Positions 41,779-50,511 of a stretch of DNA of 64,000 nucleotides are shown one piece after another. A program made the position numbers and the translations under genes. The notes beneath the pieces were generated by a model. That model did no database searches. It had not been told where the DNA came from and saw nothing but the letters and a program-made list of their open reading frames with translations. Source of the DNA: Ruegeria meonggei (GTDB lineage Bacteria > Pseudomonadota > Alphaproteobacteria > Rhodobacterales > Rhodobacteraceae); NCBI RefSeq assembly GCF_900172215.1, contig NZ_FWFP01000009.1, forward strand, positions 124,001 to 188,000. Direction: 5' to 3'. How positions within the stretch are numbered: the stretch's first letter is position 1; the number at the start of each line of letters is the position of its first letter.

Positions 41779-42690
41779 CTACTTTTCCCAATGAGGTACC
41801 CAGTCTCCTTCCATGCGCAGTGACACTCCCGCGGCATCTTCCTCAAGCTTCACCACGTGCAGCTCACCCTTGTCGCCACCGTAAGTCTCACGCGCTTTCT
41901 CAAATTGCGCACAGACCAGACGAGTTGCTGGGGCCTGTGTTCCGGCATCATCACAGGCCTCGACAATGAGCCCCAGATCTTTTTGACACAGGTCCAACGT
42001 GAAAGATGGATCGTAGTGCCCGGCAAAGACCGAGGGGGCATCATGGTGCATGCACCAGCTTTCGCTAGCCCCTATTTTCAGGGCCTCCCATGCGCGGGAC
42101 AATTCAACGCCGGACTTTACGGCCATGACCAGTGCTTCACCCATCGCTGTGGCGTGAATTGCCCAGAGTTGGTTGCTGGCCAGTTTGGTGATTGATCCGC
42201 TGCCGCTTTGTCCCATGTAATGCATCGGCCCCATGAGCTCCATTACAGGGCGGATGCGTTCGATGGTCTCCTCTCTGCCGCCTGCGAACTGTGGCATGTT
42301 GCCTGTACGGGCACCATCAACCGCTCCAGACACTGGCGCATCAACCGCCTGCGCGCCTTTGGCAGCAAGTTCGAGGCCAAGTTCCCGCGCAAGATTGGGC
42401 TGATTGGTCGTCATATCGACCCAGATCTGACCCTCCCCCATCGCTGAAAGAAGCCCGTTCTCACCGCGCACCACTTGTTCGATCTGCTTTGGGCCAAACA
42501 CCATGGTAAAGACGATGTCGGCTCCTTTGGCGGCCATGGCAGGCGTGTCAGCCCAAGATGCTCCAAGTTCGAGATGCTGATTGGCGCGGTCAGGGTCCAG
42601 ATCACAAACGGCCAGCTGATGGCCGCCCTTGATCAAGTTCAGGGCCGCAGCCCCACCCATCGTGCCAAGGCCGATAAAGCCAATGCGCAT
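41779..42690 (-). CDS. 3-hydroxyisobutyrate dehydrogenase family NAD(P)-dependent oxidoreductase
   Basis: A 303-aa beta-hydroxyacid dehydrogenase. Rossmann motif GFIGLGTMGGAAALNL (4-19), substrate motif DAPVSGAVDGARTG, and catalytic Lys in GSGSITKLASNQLW. The family includes HIBADH, tartronate semialdehyde reductase and L-threonate dehydrogenase (LtnD), so it could supply a dehydrogenase step to an acid-sugar pathway, but it is 30 kb from the otn genes. It ends a three-gene leftward unit after a 24-base gap. Confidence 0.85.
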   Translation of the reverse strand: MRIGFIGLGTMGGAAALNLIKGGHQLAVCDLDPDRANQHLELGASWADTPAMAAKGADIVFTMVFGPKQIEQVVRGENGLLSAMGEGQIWVDMTTNQPNLARELGLELAAKGAQAVDAPVSGAVDGARTGNMPQFAGGREETIERIRPVMELMGPMHYMGQSGSGSITKLASNQLWAIHATAMGEALVMAVKSGVELSRAWEALKIGASESWCMHHDAPSVFAGHYDPSFTLDLCQKDLGLIVEACDDAGTQAPATRLVCAQFEKARETYGGDKGELHVVKLEEDAAGVSLRMEGDWVPHWEK

Positions 42691-42714
42691 GTGGTCGTCT
42701 CCTAAGGTTGGTAA

Positions 42715-43266
42715 CTATGCAGCGGCTAGGATTTCATCGGTCGATTGAACCGTACCAAATTCGCCGTGAAGGTTGGCAAGCGTGACTGAGTGAATTTGCT
42801 CGGCGGTATGGGTCACTCCATCTGGCCCCGTCGAGTTGTAGGCCCAAACTGCGTCAGACGCATAGACCATATCAAAACCAAGGCTGCTGGCCGAACGTGC
42901 AGCCGATTCCGCACAATGATTGGCGGTGGCACCACAGATGATCACCCGTTCAATACCCGCAGCTCGCAAATCCGACAGAAGTGTCGTTCCGCCAAACGCG
43001 CTGGAGACGTGCTTGATGATCACCTGCTCATCATTCTGAGGGGCTGCAAATGGCTGAACAGCAGCGCCTGGAACGTCTGGATGAAACGGATCATCCGCAT
43101 CAGTGCCATGGTGATGGACATGGATGATCTTGTCGCCGGACCCGCGAAACTGTGACAGCAATCGTGCGATATTTTCGGAGGCTTCCGGGCACGATCGCTC
43201 GGCACCGGCGGCGTCTTCATGAGCGAGTGCCATTTGCACATCAATAACGAGAAGAGCAGTTTTCAT
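42715..43266 (-). CDS. Cysteine hydrolase, isochorismatase-like family
   Basis: A 183-aa amidohydrolase-type protein. The catalytic triad positions are Asp9 (VIDVQMA), Lys85 (VIIKHVSSAF) and Cys118 (GATANHCAESAARSA), as in isochorismatase-like hydrolases (nicotinamidase, N-carbamoyl amidases and others). The loop FHPDVPG is typical. It is in the middle of the leftward unit with a 2OG oxygenase and a HIBADH-like enzyme; a hydrolase releasing a carbamoyl or amide group from a modified amino acid is one possible reading. Start ATG with an AAGGA site. Confidence 0.85.
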   Translation of the reverse strand: MKTALLVIDVQMALAHEDAAGAERSCPEASENIARLLSQFRGSGDKIIHVHHHGTDADDPFHPDVPGAAVQPFAAPQNDEQVIIKHVSSAFGGTTLLSDLRAAGIERVIICGATANHCAESAARSASSLGFDMVYASDAVWAYNSTGPDGVTHTAEQIHSVTLANLHGEFGTVQSTDEILAAA

Positions 43267-43277
43267 TCGAGTTTTCC

Positions 43278-44150
43278 TTATTGTGCCTGTGTCATCGCGG
43301 CTTTGCGATCGCCAAGAATTTTTTCGACACGTTTGCCATAAATGCGCACATTGATGTCGTCGCTGATGACACGGCCCATCTGTTCATCATAGGTCATAAT
43401 TGCCGTAATTCTGGGATGTGCGCCAAACACTTCGGTAACACCATGCAAGGAATATCCACCGCGAAACAACGTGAACGTTCCAGCCCTACGATCGAACTTT
43501 TGCGTATGCGACATGTCTCCGGCCAACAAACGGTCGACAGCGGCGCGGTCTTCGGTCTCGTCGGTGCGGGAATTTGGAAGGAAGGCAAAATCGCCACCAC
43601 TTTCCGCAGCTTTCAAAAGCAACGTCACCGTGCATTCAGTCGTGTCGTAATGCCATGCGTGCCAACTGCCGGGGTATAGTGCGACAACATTCAATGCCTG
43701 GAATTCATCAGCGCAGCGATACAGCACAGGTTTCTTTTGTACTCGACGGACAAAATCAGTAAGAATTTCTGACTGATAAAGCTGCTGGATCAGCGTATCT
43801 GCGGGCAATTGGTCGTCGGCCAATTGGGTCGCAACATGGGTGTATTCGCGACGTCTGGGGTCATCAGCAGGCAGCGTAGGATCAACTGCACCCTGATAAA
43901 TGTTCCGCTTGATGGTCAGAACCTCGGCTCCGGGCAAAAAGTTGGTCGTTTCGTCTTCGAGGGCGGCAAGAGCGTCAGGGCGGATGAACCCATCCAGATT
44001 GCACCAGCCATGCGTTTCCATATGGTCCTGACACACTTTAAGAAACTCCGCGCCTTCACCTGTTTCCAGATCAGCAATGGGGTAACGCGCTAGATCGACA
44101 AGGTTCAGGGCCATGTCTGCATCGGTTCCCAGATCGGTTTTTGACATCAT
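43278..44150 (-). CDS. 2-oxoglutarate/Fe(II)-dependent oxygenase family protein
   Basis: A 290-aa protein. The Fe(II) facial triad is visible: His and Asp in HAWHYDTTECTVTLLL, His in GGYSLHGVTEVFGAHPR, and an Arg for 2OG in PRITAIMTYDEQ. The overall length and the pattern SGGDFAFLPNSR resemble HalD/ArpA-type proteins as I recall them. It would hydroxylate or halogenate a small substrate such as an amino acid. It is first in the leftward unit with the isochorismatase-like and HIBADH-like genes, with a GAGGAG site upstream of the ATG. Confidence 0.75.
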   Translation of the reverse strand: MMSKTDLGTDADMALNLVDLARYPIADLETGEGAEFLKVCQDHMETHGWCNLDGFIRPDALAALEDETTNFLPGAEVLTIKRNIYQGAVDPTLPADDPRRREYTHVATQLADDQLPADTLIQQLYQSEILTDFVRRVQKKPVLYRCADEFQALNVVALYPGSWHAWHYDTTECTVTLLLKAAESGGDFAFLPNSRTDETEDRAAVDRLLAGDMSHTQKFDRRAGTFTLFRGGYSLHGVTEVFGAHPRITAIMTYDEQMGRVISDDINVRIYGKRVEKILGDRKAAMTQAQ

Positions 44151-44242
44151 GCTCTCCTCTGAATTCCAGTCCTTACAGGGCCGTTACGCTTTGGTAGTTC
44201 GGCTAATGTCGGAAGTTAAACGAAACTAATTGCCCTCAAGCA

Positions 44243-44257
44243 CATAAATAACTTATG
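44243..44257. promoter_or_regulatory. Possible LysR operator
   Basis: CATAA (44243-44247) and TTATG (44253-44257) form a short inverted repeat in the 115-base divergent region between the 2OG-oxygenase gene and the LysR gene, ending 8 bases before the LysR start. Only 5 bases per arm, so a weak candidate. Confidence 0.3.
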
Positions 44258-44265
44258 CAACGCGG

Positions 44266-45135
44266 ATGAAGCAGAACCTCAACCTGAATTGGCTGCGCAC
44301 ATTTGATGCCGCCGCTCGCCATCTAAGCTTTACGGCCGCAAGCCATGAATTGGGCCTAACGCAAACAGCCGTCAGCCAACATATCAAGGCGCTAGAGACC
44401 AAGCTTGGGCAAAAACTATTCATCCGCCGCGCCAAAAGCCTGCAGCTTACGGACATCGGTCAAGCCTATTTGGTTTCGGTGCGTGATGCACTTGAACACA
44501 TCGCGTTTTCAACAAGCGGGCTTTTCGGGCCTGAGTTAGACACAACCATCATTCTGCGCGCTTCGGCGGCGATGATCATCTGGCTCTCGCCGAAACTGTC
44601 TGCCTTCCAGGAGGCACATCCCAACATCGGGATCAAGCTAGTAACGTCGCTGTGGCAAAACGAGCTAGAAAAACACCCCGTAGACGTCGAGATTTTGTTG
44701 GCCGCGCAGAACCAATTTGACCCACACATGGTCAAGCTGTCGGACGAGCGGATCGTACCCGTTTGCGGGACGCAAACATCAACGAAGATCCAAAGGCTCG
44801 CAGATCTGACTAAGCTCGACGCGATTCACGTCTTGGGCTTTGACGACCATTGGGCGCGTTATCTTTCCGCCAATGGCCTGCCAACTGACAACATTTCCCC
44901 GCGAATTGTCGTCGATACCTCTGTAGCTGCCTGTGAAATAGCAGCATCCGAGAACGGATGTGCCATTATGTTTGAGCGGTTTGCACAGCAAGCCATCGCA
45001 ACGGGTCGACCAATCAAAATTGTCGGTGATCCGGTCGCAAACGGTCAGTCACATTATGTCGTCCAACGAAATACCACCCCAAACGAGAAACGCGCATCAA
45101 CAGCATTTTGTGAATGGGTGGCAACCTGCTTTTGA
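44266..45135 (+). CDS. LysR family regulator, GcvA-like
   Basis: A 289-aa LysR-type regulator. HTH: LNWLRTFDAAARHLSFTAAS, then HELGLTQTAVSQHIKALETKLG in the recognition part (residues about 5-50). The effector domain starts near DTTIILRASAAMIIWLSP. This N-terminal type is GcvA-like, often linked to amino-acid metabolism. It is divergent from the 2OG-oxygenase operon, so probably its regulator. Confidence 0.9.
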   Translation: MKQNLNLNWLRTFDAAARHLSFTAASHELGLTQTAVSQHIKALETKLGQKLFIRRAKSLQLTDIGQAYLVSVRDALEHIAFSTSGLFGPELDTTIILRASAAMIIWLSPKLSAFQEAHPNIGIKLVTSLWQNELEKHPVDVEILLAAQNQFDPHMVKLSDERIVPVCGTQTSTKIQRLADLTKLDAIHVLGFDDHWARYLSANGLPTDNISPRIVVDTSVAACEIAASENGCAIMFERFAQQAIATGRPIKIVGDPVANGQSHYVVQRNTTPNEKRASTAFCEWVATCF

Positions 45136-45692
45136 GGATTGCTTCGCAGCCACCAAGGTAAATCCATAAAGATTTTGGGACATCTCGAGAAGTGCCTTCA
45201 GGCAATCTGCCCGAGATAGCCGCAACTCCGGCACTGAAGGGTCGCGCTTTTTGACGGCAGGTTCAGCCCGATTGTGGGGAACTTCTCCGGGCGTTCGCTG
45301 GCGGCCTCATGCGCGTGCCAACAGCACAGGTTGGCATACCAGAAGCCGATACATTGAATTCAAGAAACGTTTCCACAGCGCCGACAACTTCTGCCCGCTT
45401 TAGCGCCTTCAATCGATCTTTCTCCAGCAACATATGCAAGGTGCGATCTATCATCAGCACGTCGAATTGGCCTTCGAGGCCCAGGCTGCATAAACGAGAA
45501 CTTGGGGCGGCATCAAACCGCGACAGGTCCACCTAAACAAATGGCAGAGACCGAGCCATGACCCAGTCATGTTAAGCTGTGGCTGGCAGGAAAAGCTTCC
45601 CCCTTCGTGCCAATTCGCAAGAAACGGGTCGCCTATTCCGCGAGGCGCGAGATAACTTAGTGGTCGCAAGTTTACCGTTGGATACGCAAGAC
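45136..45692. other. Non-coding region with a possible methyltransferase relic
   Basis: About 560 bases without an intact gene. A leftward frame (45263-45532) contains GQFDVLMIDRTLHMLLEKDR, a motif seen in some SAM-dependent methyltransferases of the TehB-like type, but the flanks are not readable as a domain, so it is at most a decayed fragment. Confidence 0.35.
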
Positions 45693-46625
45693 ATGGCTCA
45701 AACTCCGATGATATCGATTGATCTGAAGGCTGCGATCATGTTGCTGCTGCTCGCTGCTGTGTGGGGCGGATCGTTCTTTTTCGCCGAAGTAGCGTTGTCG
45801 GAAGTTCCGCCCCTCACGATCACTCTTCACAGGGTTTTCTGGGCTGTTCCTCTGCTTGCCCTGATCGTCGGCCTGAAAGGATTGCGGTTTCCAACGTCTT
45901 TAAGAGTTTGGGGCGCTTTTCTTGTTATGGGGGCGCTCAACAACGCCATTCCCTTTTCGCTGATCTTTTGGGGGCAAACGCAGATCAACAGTGGGCTTGC
46001 CTCGATACTGAATGCGACGACCGCGATGTTTGCGGCTGTTGTAGCGGGTGTACTTCTCAAAGACGAACCCCTGACACCGAAGAAAATTGTGGGTGCCGCA
46101 TTGGGTATCGCCGGGGTGGCCTTCATCATGGGGCCAAGCGCGTTGACGGAATTCAACCCCAGTAATCTGGCGCAGCTCGCAATCCTCGGCGCGACGCTGT
46201 CGTATGCCTTCGCCGGTGTCTGGGGACGGACTGCGCTGTCCGATCAACCCCCGCTGGTAAACGCGTTTGGCATGTTGGTTGGCAGCACAATTCTCATGAT
46301 TCCGGTTGTCTATGTCGTCGATGGTCCCCCGAGTTTTGCGCTATCCCCAAGTGTTTGGGCTGCGCTGTTGGGTTTGGTGGTCCTCTCTACTGTGCTGGCC
46401 TATATTCTTTACTTTGCAATCCTGGCCCGGGCGGGCGCTGCAAATCTTCTTTTGGTCACCTTGCTGATCCCGCCTTTCGCAATTGCGCTTGGTGTGATGT
46501 TCCTGGGCGAGCGGATGGAGCCGGAAGCATGGATCGGATTTGGCATAATTGCTCTGGGTTTCGCGGTCACAGACGGGCGGTTGTTCTCGCGATTGCTACG
46601 TCGCAGGCCGCGCCATGTAAAATAA
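45693..46625 (+). CDS. EamA/DMT superfamily transporter
   Basis: A 310-aa membrane protein with ten predicted helices in two EamA repeats: AVWGGSFFFAEVAL at the start of the first, ILGATLSYAFAGVWGR at the start of the second, and repeat ends GVLLKDEPLTPKKIVG and FLGERMEPEAWIGFG, the typical D/E-E-P/L-T signature. Start at ATG 45693; the frame opens to 45579 without family sequence. It exports a metabolite, perhaps an amino acid or toxic compound; substrate unknown. Confidence 0.85.
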   Translation: MAQTPMISIDLKAAIMLLLLAAVWGGSFFFAEVALSEVPPLTITLHRVFWAVPLLALIVGLKGLRFPTSLRVWGAFLVMGALNNAIPFSLIFWGQTQINSGLASILNATTAMFAAVVAGVLLKDEPLTPKKIVGAALGIAGVAFIMGPSALTEFNPSNLAQLAILGATLSYAFAGVWGRTALSDQPPLVNAFGMLVGSTILMIPVVYVVDGPPSFALSPSVWAALLGLVVLSTVLAYILYFAILARAGAANLLLVTLLIPPFAIALGVMFLGERMEPEAWIGFGIIALGFAVTDGRLFSRLLRRRPRHVK

Positions 46626-46812
46626 TGAAACCGCGGACAAAACCCTTTCCCGAGTGAGGATTCCTGTCACAACTCGACCCGGTCCTGCGCGGGTCCAACG
46701 TGAGCCATCATGTCGGCACAGCGCTATCTTGCAGGCATTGCTCTGATCCGGACAGATGACGGCCTATCGACCAAGCTTAACATGCAGTAATACACCTGCA
46801 TATCGGCAATCG

Positions 46813-47121
46813 ATGACAGATACTCAACTCGATCTCATATTCAAAGCCCTTGCTGACAGCACGCGCCGTCGCATCATCGACCGTCTGAGCAAGCAACCGG
46901 TTCAGCCCTTGTTCGAGGTCTGCGCGTCATCGGTTGCCGAGGATGGCGTTGCATTGTCCCGTCAGACGGTTTCCCAGCACCTTGCTGTATTAGAGAAAGC
47001 TGGCTTGATCGAGACATCCTGGAAAGGGCGCACAAAAGCACATTCGTTGTCTATCGGCGATGATCATGTCGCGGCTGCTCTATGGATCAAAAAATACAAA
47101 CAGAATGGAGAAAAACCATGA
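46813..47121 (+). CDS. ArsR family transcriptional regulator
   Basis: A 102-aa winged-helix repressor: LDLIFKALADSTRRRIIDRL, LSRQTVSQHLAVLEKAGLIE and TKAHSLSIGDDH, without metal Cys pairs. The frame is open from 46756, but ATG 46813 begins the domain. It overlaps the start of the VOC gene by 4 bases (ATGA), the typical ArsR-VOC pair, so it likely autoregulates and controls that gene. Confidence 0.85.
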   Translation: MTDTQLDLIFKALADSTRRRIIDRLSKQPVQPLFEVCASSVAEDGVALSRQTVSQHLAVLEKAGLIETSWKGRTKAHSLSIGDDHVAAALWIKKYKQNGEKP

Positions 47122-47519
47122 AAATCTATGTGACGAACGTCTTTGTCGATGACCAAGACAAAGCAGAGAAGTTCTACACTGATGTCCTCGGTTTCAAGGT
47201 GAAGAACAACATCCCCTAAGGTGCAAGTCGTTGGTTGACGGTTGCATCCAGCGAAGATCCAGACGGGCCGGAATTGCTCTTTGAGCCAAGTGAACATCCG
47301 GCTGTGAAGCCCTACAAGGACGCGCTGGTTGCCGATGGTATTCCCGCGCATTCCTTTCAGGTTGTGAACCTTGATGCGGAACGAAAAAGACTGGGCGAGC
47401 TGGACGTAGAGTTTGTTGTTGAGCCTATGGATGCAGGACCGGTTCGCATGGCGGTTTTCGATGACACGTGCGGCAATCTCATTCAACTGATCGAGATGAC
47501 AGACACCGCTGCCGCGTGA
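47118..47519 (+). pseudogene. VOC/glyoxalase-family gene with one in-frame stop
   Basis: From ATG 47118 the frame reads MKIYVTNVFVDDQDKAEKFY and TDVLGFKVKNNIP, then TAA (47217-47219), then GASRWLTVASSEDPDGPELL and VFDDTCGNLIQLIE in the same frame, the usual VOC pattern. A Leu is expected at the stop (TTA to TAA or similar), so a single-base change split an otherwise normal 133-aa protein. The ArsR partner upstream is intact. A downstream start at 47235 would give a 94-aa fragment lacking the first metal-ligand strand. Confidence 0.75.
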
Positions 47520-47542
47520 TCGCCGCGGTATTTCGACCCTGC

Positions 47543-48766
47543 CTACGCCTGGCTGGCCCCGGTATGGGCTTCACGACAAGCAAACCTCTTTTTCCAGGTC
47601 GCTGCTCGCTGCTCGTCGCGTTTTTCATATTCGGCTACAGCCTGGACGATATCGCGATCCGCCAGACCTTCCCGATCGTGCGCCAGATCTGCCATTCGCA
47701 TCGTGAACCATGCCGTCATGCCACCTGGTGGCAGAGTGGAGAAGCGCGGGAAGGTGGGATCACCGTTTCCCGCCTGCCAGGTCTTGGGCAAAGCGGGATC
47801 AAGGATGAAGCCTCGTGCTATACCCACCGCATCCACATCCCCTGAAACGACGGCGGCCTCTGCTTCTTTGCGATGTTTGAACCCACCGGTGACCATGAGC
47901 GGCATCGCAGTCACCGCCCGTGCCGCCCGGGCAAATTCCAGAAAATACGGGCCGCTGGTCGCACGTTCGGAACTTGAGGGCGCGCCGGGGAAATAGGTTC
48001 CACCGCTGATGTCCAGCAGATCAACGCCCTTACCTTCAAGAGCTGCAACCACCCTGAGCGCGTCTTCTTCTGTCAGCCCGCCGGCAAGTTGGTCAGTGGC
48101 GTTCAATTTGACCGCCACTGTAAAATCAGACGGCACCGCTTCGCGGACGGCTTCAACTGTCTCGATCAAAAGGCGCATCCGCGCATGGATCTGACCGCCG
48201 TATTCATCCGTCCTGTGGTTGAAAAGTGGAGAGAGAAACTGGCTCAGTAGAAATCCGTGTGCGGCATGAACCTGAACACCACCAAATCCCAGTTCGGCCG
48301 CATAACGGGCTGTGCGGGCAAAACACTCTGGAATAGCCTTGATCTCAACCAGAGACATTGCTTCGCTATGGAAATCTGGAAAGTCTATGGCGCTCGGGCC
48401 CTTGGGAAGGCTGATCGGCCGATGCGCCAAAGCTCCGGCATGACCAAGCTGCAGCCAGAGCTGCGCACCGTTGGCCGATCCGCGCTGGGCAAGGTCACTG
48501 AAGGCCGCTGTGTCAGATTGACTATCGAGCACAAGATTACCTGGTTTTTCGGGGTAACGCGGATCACCCTGCACCTCACCGATGATCGACGCCGCCGTGC
48601 CACCAGCAGCCCAGCGTTCATAGAGACGCATCTGTGCAGCGGTCGGGTTGCCCCGGCCATCACCCAGTGAATCCGACATCGCCGATTTGATGATCCGGTT
48701 CTTCAACACACGCCCATTCGGCAGAGTGAGCGGTGAAAAGAGAGAGGTGTTCGAAGCGGAGGTCAA
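47543..48766 (-). CDS. NADH:flavin oxidoreductase (Old Yellow Enzyme family)
   Basis: A 407-aa TIM-barrel flavoenzyme: LFSPLTLPNGRVLKNRIIKS at the N-terminus, WLQLGHAGALAHRP, FGGVQVHAAHGFLLSQFLSP with the substrate-binding pair in VHAAHG, and NHRTDEYGGQIHARMRLLIE, all OYE marks. No C-terminal FeS/dehydrogenase domain. It reduces activated C=C bonds using NAD(P)H. It is divergent from a LysR regulator (48868) across 101 bases with an inverted-repeat candidate. Confidence 0.88.
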   Translation of the reverse strand: MTSASNTSLFSPLTLPNGRVLKNRIIKSAMSDSLGDGRGNPTAAQMRLYERWAAGGTAASIIGEVQGDPRYPEKPGNLVLDSQSDTAAFSDLAQRGSANGAQLWLQLGHAGALAHRPISLPKGPSAIDFPDFHSEAMSLVEIKAIPECFARTARYAAELGFGGVQVHAAHGFLLSQFLSPLFNHRTDEYGGQIHARMRLLIETVEAVREAVPSDFTVAVKLNATDQLAGGLTEEDALRVVAALEGKGVDLLDISGGTYFPGAPSSSERATSGPYFLEFARAARAVTAMPLMVTGGFKHRKEAEAAVVSGDVDAVGIARGFILDPALPKTWQAGNGDPTFPRFSTLPPGGMTAWFTMRMADLAHDREGLADRDIVQAVAEYEKRDEQRAATWKKRFACREAHTGASQA

Positions 48767-48818
48767 GGCAAATCCCCTTGGTTAATTGATCTACCTCTGA
48801 GATAACTTGGAATAGGTA

Positions 48819-48847
48819 TGTTGATAATATGGTTTTTTGGATCAACA
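48819..48847. promoter_or_regulatory. Inverted repeat between OYE and LysR genes
   Basis: TGTTGAT (48819-48825) and ATCAACA (48841-48847) are perfect 7-base arms separated by 15 bases, in the divergent region between the two start codons (48766 and 48868). Position and size fit a LysR binding site covering both promoters. Confidence 0.45.
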
Positions 48848-48867
48848 TTTGATAGTTTTTGGCACAA

Positions 48868-49776
48868 ATGACACAGAAAACCGAACTGGAAATATTGTTG
48901 GCTGTCGTTGACCACGGCAACTTTTCGGCTGCTGCCCGCGTGTTGGGATACACTCCATCGGCTGTCGGAAAGCGGGTGTATCAACTAGAGCAGAAGTTGC
49001 GGGTGCCGCTTCTTGTCCGCTCGACCCGGCGAATGACGTTGACCGAGGCGGGGCAGCGATATGTGGGGGAAGCAAGGGATATTCTTGCCCGTCTGACAGC
49101 CTTGGAAGAAGATATCGCCGATGACACCGGCAACCTGCGCGGCCCAATCCGCCTGACGAGTTCGGCGGCGCTTGGCCAGTTACATGTGGTCCCTTTGGTG
49201 ATCGAATTCATGGAACTCAATCCGGAGGTCGAAATCGAATTGCTGCTGACAGACAAGATCGTCGACTTGGTAGGAGAGGGCTTCGATATCGCGGTCCGCA
49301 GCGGCGTCTTGCCAGATTCATCCCTTGTTTTGCGAAAGCTGACGAACAATAGGCGGGTTCCCTGCGCCGCGCCAGCCTATCTCGAACAGCATGGTGTTCC
49401 TCAGCGGCCAGTGGACCTCACCACGCACAAATGTCTGCGCCTCGGTCAGGAAAAGCAGCTTTCGGATTGGGGATTCATACGAACAACGGGGGGCGTATCG
49501 AGGCTTGGGCCAGGATTCTCCTGCAACAGTCTCGACGCGCTTCACGCAGCGTGCCGCGCTGGGCGCGGCATAGCATGGCTACCGGAGTTTCTCATCTCTC
49601 ATGACTTGAAAACAGGGCGATTGCACTCGGTTTTGCCCGATCACACGGAGCCGAGTGCAGGTGGTGGGATCTTCATTTTACGCCCGGAAATGCCTTACCT
49701 GCCGCGACGCGTTCGGGCCTTATCCGACTATCTCGCTGATCGTTTCACTGAAAAGGCCACCGGGAGTTTCGCTTGA
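48868..49776 (+). CDS. LysR family transcriptional regulator
   Basis: A 302-aa regulator. ATG 48868 is preferred to the TTG at 48859. HTH: LEILLAVVDHGNFSAAARVL and GYTPSAVGKRVYQLEQKLRV. Effector domain from NLRGPIRLTSSAALGQLHVV, with VEIELLLTDKIVDLVGEGFDIAVRSG as in the AaeR/DhcR-type subgroup. Divergent from the OYE gene, which it likely controls in response to the substrate or an electrophile. Confidence 0.9.
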   Translation: MTQKTELEILLAVVDHGNFSAAARVLGYTPSAVGKRVYQLEQKLRVPLLVRSTRRMTLTEAGQRYVGEARDILARLTALEEDIADDTGNLRGPIRLTSSAALGQLHVVPLVIEFMELNPEVEIELLLTDKIVDLVGEGFDIAVRSGVLPDSSLVLRKLTNNRRVPCAAPAYLEQHGVPQRPVDLTTHKCLRLGQEKQLSDWGFIRTTGGVSRLGPGFSCNSLDALHAACRAGRGIAWLPEFLISHDLKTGRLHSVLPDHTEPSAGGGIFILRPEMPYLPRRVRALSDYLADRFTEKATGSFA

Positions 49777-49992
49777 CACCTAGGAATGATCTGCGGGCCG
49801 CGCAAAAGCCCAATTGCGTGGATTGCAAACCACTCCGGAGGCTTTGATCGTGTCGTTTATGCAGAGGCAATACCGGCCAGAAGACAGTTAGTCGCTTCTT
49901 TGGCATGACCGTCGGATTCATCCTTCTTTGGTCGTCTGTTGCCCAGCAAAGCACCGTTTCGAAATACCAGCAGCCTTACCGTTGCCCAGAGC

Positions 49993-50511
49993 CTAAGCCA
50001 GATCTTTGAACATATAGGTTGTGGGCTCCAACCGGTTTTCGAACGGGTTGCGGCAATAGTTTGGAATCTCTCCGGCGATCTGAAACCCAAGGCTTTGATA
50101 CAAATTCTGCGATGGGTCGGAGCTGCGGGTGTCCAGCAACAGCAGCGTTCGCCCCAGCTGCGCCGCGCGTGTTTCCAACGCGTTCATCAATGCGCGTCCC
50201 AGACCTTTGCGCCTGGCATCGGGGTGAACCAACAGCTTGGCCACGTCCGCCCGGTGGGGCTGATTTGGCATGACAGCGGGTATCAGTTGCACCGTGCCCA
50301 CAACCCGCTGCGCATCACGGGCAACGAACAAATCCACCGCGCCAGAGCTCAAATCCGGCCGAATGCGATCCGCCCAGTATTGCCGGGCCTGTTCCGGTGA
50401 AAACGGCAGGATAAACCCAATGCTGGCCCCGGCATGCACGCATCTGTGCAGAATGTCGGTCAGATCCTCCAGCGCCGCGCCAAATTCGACCCCTGTCAGG
50501 CGCGCAATCAT
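49993..50511 (-). CDS. GNAT family N-acetyltransferase
   Basis: A 172-aa acetyltransferase. The acetyl-CoA loop is KLLVHPDARRKGLGRALMNA (the RxxGxG/A pattern), followed by LLLLDTRSSDPSQNLYQSLGFQ. The N-terminal half carries IVARDAQRVVGTVQL-like strands (LFVARDAQRVVGTVQLIPA). It overlaps the XRE-cupin start/stop by 4 bases (ATGA), so it is the second gene of a two-gene unit and is probably controlled by it. Acceptor unknown. Confidence 0.88.
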   Translation of the reverse strand: MIARLTGVEFGAALEDLTDILHRCVHAGASIGFILPFSPEQARQYWADRIRPDLSSGAVDLFVARDAQRVVGTVQLIPAVMPNQPHRADVAKLLVHPDARRKGLGRALMNALETRAAQLGRTLLLLDTRSSDPSQNLYQSLGFQIAGEIPNYCRNPFENRLEPTTYMFKDLA

